From Zeugodacus cucurbitae (Eukaryota; Arthropoda; Insecta; Diptera; Tephritidae): a DNA stretch of 64,000 nt. Shown here piece by piece: positions 35,113-46,005 of this stretch; positions within the stretch are counted from its first letter, which is position 1, and every line of letters starts with the position of its first letter. The stretch is taken from positions 35,330,001-35,394,000 of the forward strand of contig NC_071669.1 of the NCBI RefSeq assembly GCF_028554725.1. The letters are read 5' to 3'. The position numbers and the translations under genes are program-made. The notes under the pieces were generated by a model, which did not search any database, was not told the DNA's origin, and worked only from the letters and a program-made list of their open reading frames with translations.

Positions 35113-36119
35113 TGTGGCAAAAATGTTCTGATATATAACTTCATACTAAACTCGCCCAACATTTAACGGTCGTCAATATATTCATATTCACATTAAACAC
35201 TCGGATAAAACTGTCGTTGCATTCATGGCGGAGTTGAAGATGCATTTTTTTTCGCTTTTGTAAGTGAATTCAATATTAGATAAAAATACAAAAAGTGAGC
35301 ACCGGGAACTAAAGCGAGGGGGAATTCACTACAAAGAGAAAGAGAGAGAAGAACAGAAATATTATAAATCGTAATCGTAATCGCGTAAATCATGGCGAAA
35401 AGCAATAAGTAAATCTTTCGCAATATCTTTTCTCTAAAACAGTTGTATTTTTAGAGCACTATTACATTTCTCTGAGTGTACTTTGTGCGTTTACTGTGGA
35501 TTTTTATTCATTTATTTCTGTGGTTTCTTTTCAATGTCTCCAATGCAAACTATTTACATAGGTACAGCTTCCTGTTATTTCAATATCAGAAAAGTGCAAT
35601 GTGCCTTTTATATGCAGATTTGCGGCACTGTTTGCTTAAGCTCGGCTGGTGCCAGTGTTTGGGTTACTTAGACAGCTCTTGGCCAAACAGTTACTTAACA
35701 GTTTGCATTGCTACTTATATGAACACTTATGGCCGCACGAACGTATTAAATATCGCAATAAAAGAGCGGACAAACACGTGTGTCAGGGCTATTGGGCGGC
35801 TTTCACTAAAGCGTACAAATGCACACATACAACTACTTGTTCAACTAACTGGAGTGGTGGAGTTCATCTGATACTATCGGTTTAGAATATACCGTATCCA
35901 AAGACCTCTTCTGTCAGGTTATACACCCACATTTAATTTAATTCACAGCAATCCACACGTGAATCGTCCATATTCTGTGCGGTAATAATTTCAACGAATG
36001 GTTTGGTTATACGTCATACAAACAATTACATATATGTGCATGAACTTTTTGCAAAAAAAATAAAAGATTACAAAATTGCAAAATATTTCTGTGTATGCAG
36101 GTTTGTTATTATTAATATA
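35113..36119. other. Unassigned intronic sequence
   Basis: Overlapping plus-strand frames at 35476-35885 are cysteine/leucine-rich and low complexity, and I judge them spurious. Nothing else is recognised. Confidence 0.4.
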
Positions 36120-37986
36120 TCTATACTACTACATATTATAAAGAGGAAAGATTTGTATGTACGTTTGTAATGAATAAACTAAAAATTACTGTGCCGATTT
36201 CAAAAATTCTTTCACCATTGGAAAGCTATATATTTATTGCTAGAATCTCAACATTCTGGAAACACTTCCCAGGTGAGAATATCAAAAAGACTCCGTGATG
36301 GAGAATCTTAATCTGAAACTGAAAATCGTCTTGCAAGTCAAGAAAGACAACGGAAATCAAATACTAGAGGTCGTAATCAAGTTTTAGCTCATTGTAAATA
36401 AAATATAATTTCATGTTCGAATTTTCCTCATTTATTTTTTATACTCTCGCAACCTGTTGCACAGAGTATAATAGTTTTGTTCACATAACGGTTGTTTGTG
36501 TCACCAAGAAATATAAGAGTTAGATATGGGGTTATATATACATAAATGATCAGGATGACGAGTAGATTTGAAATCCGGATGTCTGTCCGTCCGTCTGTCC
36601 GTCCGTCCGTCTGTCCGTCTGTCCGTGCAAGCGATAACTTGAGTAAAAATTAAGATATCTTAATGAAACTTGGAACACATGTTCCTTGGCACCCTGAGGA
36701 GGTTGCTTTCGAAAATGGGCAAAATCGGTCCACTGCCATGCCCACAAAATGGTGGAAACCGAAAACCTATACAGTGTCATAACTAAGCCATAAATAAAGT
36801 TATGAAAATGAAATTTGGAACATAGGATCCCATTAGGGAGGGGCACATTTGGATGTAATTTTTTTTGGAAAAGTAGGCGTGACCCCGCCCCCAAACAGGT
36901 TTTTTGTATATAACTCGCAAACCAATAAAGCTATATAAGCCAAACTTTCTGCAGTAGTTTCTTTTAGCCATTTCTTAATACTGTCCAAAAATGAAAGAAA
37001 TCGGATAATAACCACGCCCACCTCCCATACAAAGGTTAGGTTGAAAATTACTAAAAGTGGGTTAACTCTCTAACGAAAAACGTCAGAAACACCAAATTTT
37101 ACATAAGAAATGGCAGAAGGAAGCTGCACTGAGATTTTTTTACAAAAAACCATATCTCAAGAACTATTCGACCGATTTCAATGAAATTCGGTATATAACA
37201 CTTTCTTGACATCCTGATGACACGGGTGGAATATGGGCGAAATCGGTTCACAACTACGTCTACTTCCCATATAACTCAATTTTGAATTCCATCTGATTCG
37301 CTCACTTTATAATGTATTCATAAGAAACCAATGAAGCTAGCGGAATAAAACTTTACACAAATACTGTATTTGAGCTGTGACATCACTTGTGGAAAAATTG
37401 TCAAAATTGGACCATGACTTTTCAAGGCCCCTGATATCGAACATGAAGAACTCAGTGCCTAAGGTTAATTTTTCACCGAAAATATAGGTAAATCCCTCAG
37501 ATATTTTAATGTAATTCATTCCCTCTGCATTTTTTTCTTATAACAGTTTCTCTCTGTACCCGAAATGGTAAAAATCGGGTCATAACTTCCCCCAGATCCC
37601 ATATACCTAATTATAAGTAATATTAAATTAAGTGAGCGTAAAGTCTTCGATATATTGTATCTTGGTGTTGAAAAAGAGTGAAATCGGTTTAGGAATTACC
37701 TCAGTCCCCATATACTCTTTATGATGATTTTTGTTATTCTATTGAATTTTATGCAGAATATATGGGTCGACTTGTGTTATCTTTATAAAATTACATCAAT
37801 AAATTGCGAGAGTATAAAATGTTCGGTTACACCCGAACTTAGCCCTTCCTTACTTGTTTTAATTGACATCACGCAAGAAACGGGAAAGTACATACATATA
37901 TATGGGAGAGTTTGTATAAGTCTGTAAAAACTTATAACTTTTGAAATTTATGTTTAAACCCGTGCGAAGCCGGAGCGGCCTGCTAG
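36120..37986 (+). mobile_element. Non-autonomous Helitron carrying a nested repeat
   Basis: The 5' end is TCTATACTACTACATATTAT at 36120, preceded by A. The 3' end has GTGCGAAGCCGGAGCGGCCTG and terminates CTAG at 37983-37986, followed by T. This is the Helitron signature (TC...CTRR inserted between A and T). Its own sequence is only 36120-36439 plus 37858-37986. A short arginine/glutamine-rich coding trace (ASQERQRKSNTRGRNQ, about 36337-36380) resembles the N-terminal region of arthropod Helitron proteins. The rest is the inserted dispersed repeat. Confidence 0.88.
36440..37857 (+). repeat. Near-complete DINE-1/Helentron-like repeat (forward), nested in a Helitron
   Basis: About 1.42 kb, with the 5' hairpin TATACTCTCGCAACCTGTTGC, a long (GTCY)n tract (about 36582-36625), and the 3' end TTGCGAGAGTATA, GTTCGG...CCGAAC, CTTACTTGTT. 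It sits in a T run (ATTTATTTTTT|ATACTC; CTTGTT|TTAATT). It is closely related to the copies at 8502 and 10864. Confidence 0.9.
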
Positions 37987-38090
37987 TAAGATATAAAAAA
38001 ACAAAAAATTAAAAAAAATTTAAAATTTTTTGTAAACTATAAAACAGAATTTAAAGAATGGGCTGATAATATTTATATGCGCATTTTACT

Positions 38091-38870
38091 ATTTTTACCA
38101 GTAAATCCTGGAAGAAATGTTTATTTTAATAGCCAGCAGCAAATGGCTTTCCGTTTTGGAAAACAGGAGCAGAGAGGATCGCTCAGAGATCCTCGTGTGG
38201 GTTAAAGCGTTATCCTGCTGATTAGTCCAGTTATATGCCACAAATATTGCCAGCACATTTTATTAACTCGCTGTCCAAAATATCTACATACTTATACCAT
38301 TCATTTGAGTGTATATAAAACATGTAGATATCTTTCAACTGCAGCACAATGCAGCCCATGAAATCAAGATACCGCTTCCAATACATTGCTTGTAGCAGGA
38401 CCGTCGTTTCTGGTGCGAATCTCTCCAATAGTTCTTGCAATCAGCTGGGCCGACCAAATTTAATTTTTTTCGTCACTAAAGACTATAATCTATCACTAAT
38501 CGGCCCAGGATTGGTATTTATTTGCAAACCTCAAATGTGCTTTATTGTGCCTTTCTTTAGAGTTGGTTTATGTATCATGGGGGTATGTTTGAGAAACTGA
38601 TTTTTATGTATAATTGGAAAAATTATATTTTTCGTTATTTGCGGTCTTAACTTAGTCCTTATTTGACCGCTGCTTATCGAGTCCGGAACTGCTAGCCGTC
38701 GAATTATCCTTTTGCACCTATCATCAATGTCGTTTTTCGTTCACTGCGTCGTACTGGAGTGGGGTTTTTAAGAAATTTTGATATACAGTTTCGATGTCGC
38801 TTTGGTTTAGACGTATTTTGGAACCGCTTTCATGCATTTGGAATGGCTGATAATCGAGTATCACGAGGCA
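38091..38870 (-). pseudogene. Tc1-like transposase pseudogene
   Basis: On the minus strand, scattered frames follow a Tc1-type transposase in order. A basic N-terminal region (RCKRIIRRLAVPD) comes first, then AHLRFANKYQSW, VFSDEKN (first catalytic aspartate, about 38485), NYWRDSHQKR, YVDILDSELIKCAGN (about 38240-38285) and QQDNALTHTRI (second aspartate, about 38175-38207). Stops and frameshifts fall between most blocks. The third catalytic region and the terminal inverted repeats were not identified. It is more complete in length than the other Tc1 remnants here but just as dead. Confidence 0.75.
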
Positions 38871-39246
38871 TTTTTGGCTTAAAGTTTAATAAATGTGATC
38901 AAATTTTTAATAAAATTTTGCTGCGACACTATCAGTAAGAAAGATCAGCTAGACTTATCCTAAGAGATCTTAATACAACGAACGAGAAAGGTATGAAATA
39001 ATTTTCATTGCATAGTAACGGCAACATATCGACCTTTTATTCCACATTTACCGAAATTCAAAAAATAACAGTGAATAAGAAATATTAACGAAAGCAGAAA
39101 TGCACATATATATGAATATGCGTAATAATAATAATAATGATAGGCATAATTATAATTATTCAAGACTGGGCTGAGACGAAAATAAGTTCGATTTTTGGAC
39201 ATTGTTGGTTTGGCGTCAAAATTATGTTACTTCAACTTGTTGAGTT
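38871..39246. other. Unassigned AT-rich sequence
   Basis: Contains an AATAAT microsatellite (about 39123-39137). Nothing else is recognised. Confidence 0.4.
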
Positions 39247-39902
39247 CTGTAAGAATCCCGATTATCCTGATCAAATAAAACCAGGGGTATTCCGGATAAT
39301 CGATCTCAAAGCAAACAAATAATGTTTTAATTTTAATGAATTTTTGTTATGTAAGAGGCTTTACATGCATAAAAAACACGAGCTATAACGATAATAAATA
39401 CTTATGTATGTATATAATATAATTTAAAATTTTGGTTGAAAATTACTTGTAATTGATCTTTGACGTAATGTATCGCATCTTTTCATAGCGGCAATGGCCC
39501 TGATGTGCTTTAATTGCAACAACAGTGTGGGATCTGACTTGTCTTGCTTTTCAAATCACTTAAATGCATCATCTAAACCTTCAAAAGCTTATGCGTGAGA
39601 TAGTACTTGATATAAATCTTCAGTCTCTTCATCATCTTCTCTCTCCTTACTGTTCAATGATTTTTTCATCAGTTAATATTTGGAATCCAGAGTCTACATT
39701 ATCGCAGTTTAGTCATTCCTTAATAATCTCTTCATCGAATCCTGCACCAACGCTAAGATTTTCATTGCTTCTGTTATTTCTTTAAACTCGTCGTACGGTT
39801 TAATTGAAGAATTAGGAAAAGTTAATTTTAATAATTTATTTCATGGCCTTTATATGCTCAATGTTCGGATAATCGGATATTCGGATAATCAGGATTCTAC
39901 TG
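39247..39902 (-). mobile_element. Tigger/pogo-type deletion derivative
   Basis: The right terminus reads GATAATCAGGATTCTACTG followed by TA. The left is its diverged mirror (CTGTAAGAATCCCGATTATCC). On the minus strand a transposase C-terminal remnant reads SDPTLLLQLKHIRAIAAMKR (about 39475-39540) and, upstream, KEITEAMKILA followed by E-stop-LNCDN. The N-terminal DNA-binding and most of the catalytic domain are absent. Length is about 656 bp. Confidence 0.75.
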
Positions 39903-39904
39903 TA

Positions 39905-40448
39905 ATTGAATACTTAACTCGATGTAGTAGTCAGCTCATGTGATCCATTTCGTCAGCAAGAATACTCGCTAAAATGCGTCTTGAATCATCTGATATGAAA
40001 CGTTGGGTCTTAGTACATATTCTCATTTAGTTTTATAGTAATGAAAACCATCATACATAAATTATTTAAAGAATGTAGTTTATTGAAAATTTCAACATGG
40101 TAACTTTCTGTTATTTGTTCATACATCAGTTTTATCGTAACACATTATGTTCTTACTTACTTTGCAATTTTGAATACCCAGAATAACAAGGAATTCTTTA
40201 CAATAAATGTCTATATCGCAGGAGATATTTGTATGTTTTTGGAAATGCATTCCTGAAAATCATGTATTGAGAGCAAAGAATTACTTCAGAGTTGGAATAT
40301 CCAGGTTTTCAAAAAAGGTTCTATGTTTTCCTTTATCGTGTTTTTTTTTGTATTTACAGGTGGATTATATCCGTTATTCTGGGTTTCAAATGGTTTTAAT
40401 TGTTCTTTAATGAAGATGGTGGGGTAACAAAAACTAATCAATTTCCCC
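39905..40448. other. Unassigned AT-rich sequence
   Basis: No feature recognised. Confidence 0.4.
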
Positions 40449-42500
40449 ATTTTCCATCCAAAAGCATTTGTTGCTATCTGCTTTGTTTAAGATTCATTCA
40501 TTTTAACCACTGAACGTAATTATTATAAGTCTTCAGCGTTAATGATTAATTTTGAGTAATTTTATAAAAAAACATAAATAATCATTATTTTTAAGAAAAA
40601 AAAAAAATAACATACATAAGCATTATTTTTGAGCAAAAAAATTAAAAATCATAAATAATCATTATATATGATTTTTATTTTTTTACTCAAAACAAAACTC
40701 ACTTTTGGATTACCGGTTTTTTATTGAGTTTTTTGTTACTATTGTGTCATATCTGACTATTGCGATGGCAAACAAATGTATGAACCGAACTGCGTTGAAA
40801 TTGGTCCAGTAGTTCCTGAGGTATGGATAAGATAAGTTACTTTGTCCATAAAACTCTATTTTGAGTAACTTCTATATTTTAGGCCTGATATAGATAAAAT
40901 TTGCAAGTTGCATGTAATTCGGGACATACATTCTGTGTCTGAAAATTTGAGGCCCTAGTTCAAAAATATTTTTGATAGACCGAAAGAAGGGAGTGGTATA
41001 AAAAACCTGTAATCCAAAAGCGAGTTTTATTTTGAGTAAAAATAAAAATAAAAATAATATATAATGATTATTTATGAATTTTAATTTCTTTTCTCAAAAA
41101 TAATGCGTATGAATGATTTTTATTTAATTTTCTTAAAAATAATGATTATTTATGTTTTTTTTACAAAATTACTGAAAATTAATCATTAACGGTGAAGAAA
41201 GTCATAATAACCAATATATAATCATTATTATGTGATTTTTAAAATAAAACTTATAATGATTACGGTCCCTGGTTAAAATGAATGAATCATAAACAAACAA
41301 GTAAGGAAGGGCTAAGTTCGGGTGTAACCGAACATTTTATACTCTCGCAATTTATTTATTTAACTTTATTTATATTATATAATACACAATTTGACCCACA
41401 TATTCGTCATATATATTGTATAAAGTCCATTGAAAGTTGGAAACCATAATATTAGGTTAGAAGCACCGATGTCCTCGTGTTCGATATATGGGGCCTTAAA
41501 AACCTATGGTCCGATTTCGGCTATTTTTAGAATGGGGCTGCCACACTATAAATGCAGTATTTGTGCAAAGTTCTGCATCGATATCTTCACTAGTGCTTAC
41601 TTTATATATTGTAAAGATAACGATTCAGATCGTCTTCAAAGTTCTGGTATATAGGAAGTAGGCGTGGTTGCGAAGCGATTTGGCCTATTTTCACAACATA
41701 TCATTGGGATGTAAGGTAACTATTACAAACCAAGTTTCATTGAAATCGGTTGAGTATCTCAGGAATATGGTTTTTGACCCATAAATGGGCGACGCCACTC
41801 CCACTTTCTGAGTGTAGCTTCTACCTACCATTTCCTATGTGAAATTTAGTGTTTCTGGCGTTTTTGGTTAGTGAGCTAACCCACTTTTAGTAATTTTCAA
41901 CCTAACCTTCGTATGGGAGGGGGCGTGGTTATTATCCGATTTCTGTCATTTTTGGACTGTATAAGGAAATGGTTAAAAAAAACGACTGCAGAAAGTTTGG
42001 TTTATATAGCTCTATTGGTTTGCGAGATATATACAAAAAACCTATTTGGGGGCGGGGCCACGTCCACTTCCTCAAAAAAATTACATCCAAATATGCCTCT
42101 TCATAGTGCGATCCTCCAATTTTATTTCCATAGCTTTATTTATGGCTTAGTTATGGCACTTTATGTGTTTTCGGTTTTCGCCATTTTGTGGGCGTGGCAG
42201 TGGTCCGATTTTGCTGATTTTCGAACTTAACCTTCTTATGGTGCCAAGGAACACGTGTTCCAAGTTTTATTAAGATATCTCAATTTTTACTCAAGTTACA
42301 GCTTGCACGGACGGACGGACAGACATCCGGATTTGAACTTTTCTCGTCACCCTGATCATTTTGGTATATATAACCCTATATCTAACTCGTTTAGTTTTAG
42401 GACTTACAACCAACCGTTATGTGGACAAAACTATAATACTCTCGTAGCAACTTTGTTGCGAGAGTATAATATAAATGCTTTGGATGGAAAATATCTGTGA
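40449..42500. mobile_element. Foldback element split by a dispersed repeat
   Basis: The left arm (about 40449-40715) contains TTTTCCATCCAAAAGCATTTG, GATTCATTCATTTTAACCA and repeated AATAATCATTATT motifs. The mirrored right arm runs from about 41020 (CCAAAAGCGAGTTTTATTTT) to 41295 (GGTTAAAATGAATGAATCAT). After the insert 41296-42468 it continues as AAATGCTTTGGATGGAAAA to about 42500. The spacer 40716-41019 has no long frame. No transposase is present. Confidence 0.8.
41296..42468 (-). repeat. DINE-1/Helentron-like repeat (reverse) inside a foldback arm
   Basis: Complete ends: AACAAGTAAGGAAGGGC with its stem-loop at the low-coordinate side, and the hairpin ATACTCTCG..AGCAAC-TTT-GTTGCGAGAGTAT at 42437-42468. 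The (GGAC)n tract is at about 42308-42325. Length is about 1.17 kb. It interrupts the right arm of the surrounding foldback element. Confidence 0.9.
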
Positions 42501-44911
42501 CAATTCTAACTGCTTGATTTTTTAGTTTAAAAATCGGAGCGATAATCATTATTTAAGGTAATCATTATTTTAACCTTTGAAAATTTTGTAACCATTTTAT
42601 ATATTTTTACTTAATTTCTTCAATTCAATTTGCCTCATCTCTCTATTAATCGTTTTAATTTTATATATTGTTAATATGAGTTTAAACGTCTAGATATGGT
42701 GAGAAACTTTTTCATGGAGAAAATGCTCGGCGGTTTGGAATTGCATGTTGAGAGAAGATAGTTGCCGGGAAAACAGACCGTTTATCATTAGATGGCAGCT
42801 AAGATGGAACTAGTGCACTTCTAAATTCTGCAACATAACTTCTCACAATCTGTAATAGCGATATTTGGCAAATCATTGGCGGGATAAGAAAATGGCAAAT
42901 CAGTCCACAGCCCTTATGTGCTGACGATTGACTATATACATATGTACATAGTTGCATCAAGGTAACTATGTAAGGGAGGGACAAGCTATGAAGGAGGGTA
43001 TTTTGAACAAGTGTACTCAACGCATGTGTTGTGTGACTGGGCTATGAGGTACAGATTGACACACAGATGTACTTTATTGTAATGTTATCTCATCTATTTT
43101 TGTTGTTGTAGGCAAAAACGCTGTTGCGCTTAGGGCAATTTTTGAGGATGTGATCTGATGTGTTGTGTTGATTTTACGACGCTAGCGTTACCTCGTCTTG
43201 CTTGTGCGGCACAGACTTGAATATGTTCGCAGTCGTATGCTCGTGTGTTATGGGAGTTCGCATGCACTTGCCTTCAACAATTGCCGCGTCAGCGCCACAA
43301 CCGACGTCAGCTGTCTTCTGCCTACTGGCTGTTAGCCGCATGCCACTTCACGCCTACACCACCACTTCATCCATCACACCACCTTTATGCCGTTTTGGTA
43401 AATTTCGAGTCGGTTGCAGCGTTGTCTTTGGCATGGAAAGCACAATTAATTAACTTGTACGTCGTCGTCGTTGTCGGTTGCGTTGCACTTGTGTGGCAAC
43501 AAACTGACTTAGGAGCACTTGCCACACTTTCAACTCGTTACATTCGTATGCACTCATGCTCTATATAGAGCTGCAAATATTTTCGTTACTCCCACAACAT
43601 TTTTAATTTTTCTTGCTTTCCTGCTGCTCATTTTTATTCACACTACCATTGCCACATGTGGCTCGTGCAGTTAGGTGAAAGTGTGACATGGCAAGGGCCA
43701 CGACCGTAAAGTAAATATTCATTTTATAGAGTTTACAACGTCGACTGTAAGGTTTTGTCAGCTGCTCGGCCGGCGACTATAATTCACGTGGCGGCGGAGG
43801 GGAGATTCAGACGAAACCACAAGTGACATGCGGCACAGCAGTTGCAGCAAGTACAACATTAATATTAACAGGGAATCCTTATGTGCTGCACAACCGAATG
43901 ATGCACGAAGTAGTTTTTGCGCGGCTAATGGAGTTGTGGCTTATTCTGGTTGTGACGTTTCATCTGGAATGCCGCAATTGCAGACGCTTCGCAGACATGT
44001 TGTTTTTGTTATTTCCTATGAAGATAATGAAAAACTTTTATACAACTGTTATCATATATCACAAGAGGAGTCATTCTAGAGATAAAAAATGAAATGATGA
44101 TGATGATTTGCGAAATTGGTTTGAATGAAATTACATTACTTGTATTATGTGATGTGAAATTAGTTGCATCCTAAAATAAAAACGGTTACAAATAATTATC
44201 GCAATCATTCTCAGAATAATTTTTTTATAAGTATGTACATATGAATATAATATGTTTACATATAACGAGATTATCTCCATTCACGAGCTTAACTCGATAA
44301 TCTGTAATTAAGAAACGGGATTTACCATACAAAATTCCTCTTTTGATAATCCGAGATTATAAAATGATCTCGTTTTATACAAATAGATTTTCGGTGTTAT
44401 TCCTAGTTTTATCGATAATTTTGCGAAGAAGAGGAGAAATGTCAAATGAAAATGTAAACAAAAATGAACGACAGATGTGTAATACAACACATTTGAAAAT
44501 TGATTATCTCATTTGACTATATGTGAACGGTTAGATTATAGTTAGAAGGAGATATAAGATCCCTATAGTCATAATTATTTTACCTTATCAATTTATTTAG
44601 TCATTATAAGGATTTTGGTATATGTATATCTCCGATTTCAACTTTCTTTGTAAAATATTTCGAGTTGTTAACAAAACGTTATACAAAAGTTTCGTATTAA
44701 CTCAGCTTTCGTTATTGTCCAAAATATTCAATGTTATCCACTTGTTAGTACACATTTTAAGCTAAATATTTTCACAATAATTAACATAATATTTTATTGT
44801 ATATTGTTATATGTCTCATACTAACAGAAATGTATTTTACAAGGCCACCTGAGACGATACAAATCAATCTACAGTATATTATCGATTATCCGAACTCTAT
44901 TTACCAATTTA
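42501..44911. other. Unassigned intronic sequence
   Basis: The section 43020-44090 is less AT-rich and appears single-copy. Its overlapping plus-strand frames (43202-43568, 43823-44092) look like chance. At about 44250-44530, short mirrored blocks (ATAACGAGATTATC / GATTATCTCATTTGAC) may mark an old MITE. Confidence 0.4.
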
Positions 44912-45300
44912 AGAATATTTTGACAGCATTAATAACAGAAGCAATGAAAATTCTTAGCATTGGAGAAGGGTGTGGTGAAGAGCATATTAAAGAGTGACTA
45001 AACTGCGATAATGAAGACCATGGATTCCACATATTAACTGATGAAATCATTGACGATTTGAACAGTTAGAAAAGAGAAGATGAAGAAGAGACAAGTGTCA
45101 AGTACCATATCATGCAGAAGCTTTTGAAGCTCTAGATGTTACTTAAAAGTGGTTTGAAATATAGGGAAAATCGGATCCGACACAGTTGTTACAATTGAAG
45201 CATCAGGGCCTTGGCCATAATACAAAGATGAGATTCATTACGTCAAAGATCAATCACAAATTATTTTTAACCAAAATTTTAACATATATATGTATGTATT
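44912..45300 (+). pseudogene. Tigger/pogo-type transposase C-terminal remnant
   Basis: Same family as 39247-39902. LITEAMKILSIGEG leads to E-stop-LNCDNEDHGFHILTDE, then a HAEAFEALDV-like block and SDPTQLLQLKHQGLGH. The first stop (TGA where a tryptophan codon TGG is expected) occurs at the same place in both copies. No terminal inverted repeats were found for this copy. Confidence 0.7.
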
Positions 45301-45426
45301 TTATTATCAATCGCAATGGAGCGATTTCATCCGTTTTCGGTTGAGACTTTCCACATATTAGGACTGTAATTTGTTTATTTTCTTATATAATAGCGTTTCA
45401 TTCACATACGAAATTCATTGTATGTA

Positions 45427-45993
45427 CAGTATACTCTCGAAAAGTAAATTCTCAGAAAGTAAATAATCGCGGAAAAGTTAATCATCTTTAAGATTACACA
45501 TGCACCTCGAAAAAGTAAATCTTTTAATTTACTTTTCAGAGAGTGTGATAAAAAATTCGAAACGAAGCAAGCAGCGTTTTTTACGATGTTGCAAAAACAC
45601 TTACTCTCTTGTTTATCGCGTCTTTTTAGTAAATAAACTCTCCTACTTGATCCACTGGTTTAAAAATGAAAACGATGCAAATCAGGTGTCAGACTTTTTG
45701 AATTGTCGTACAAAAATGGTCAGAAAATATATTGCAAAAGAAAAAAAAACAAAAGAATATTCAAGATTTTTTCTCTTCATAGTAAATACATATGTATGTA
45801 TGTAAATGTAAATATGTTTTTCATGTAAATCCATATGTTTTATTGAAGCAAATAAATGAATGAATTTTTTAAGTTTAAAAATGCATTTAATATTATAAAA
45901 ACATATAACTTATGTATATATTTGGAAAAGTAAATTATTCGAAAAAGTAAATTACCCAAAATACCAATCGATTTACTTTTCGAGAGTATACTG
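45427..45993. mobile_element. TA-flanked MITE of the Tc1/mariner/pogo type
   Basis: Ends CAGTATACTCTCGAAAAGTA and its mirror, each flanked by TA (45425-45426, 45994-45995). Further AAAGTAAAT/ATTTACTTTT motifs repeat inside both ends. Length is 567 bp. A lysine/arginine-rich frame (45500-45805) encodes a peptide that I cannot assign with confidence; it may be transposase debris. Confidence 0.8.
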
Positions 45994-46005
45994 TATATAT
46001 GTATA

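Noticed and set aside
43202..43568. Plus-strand frames of 83-107 codons
   Set aside because: Two frames overlap in the same DNA, neither has a domain, and no splice sites delimit them.
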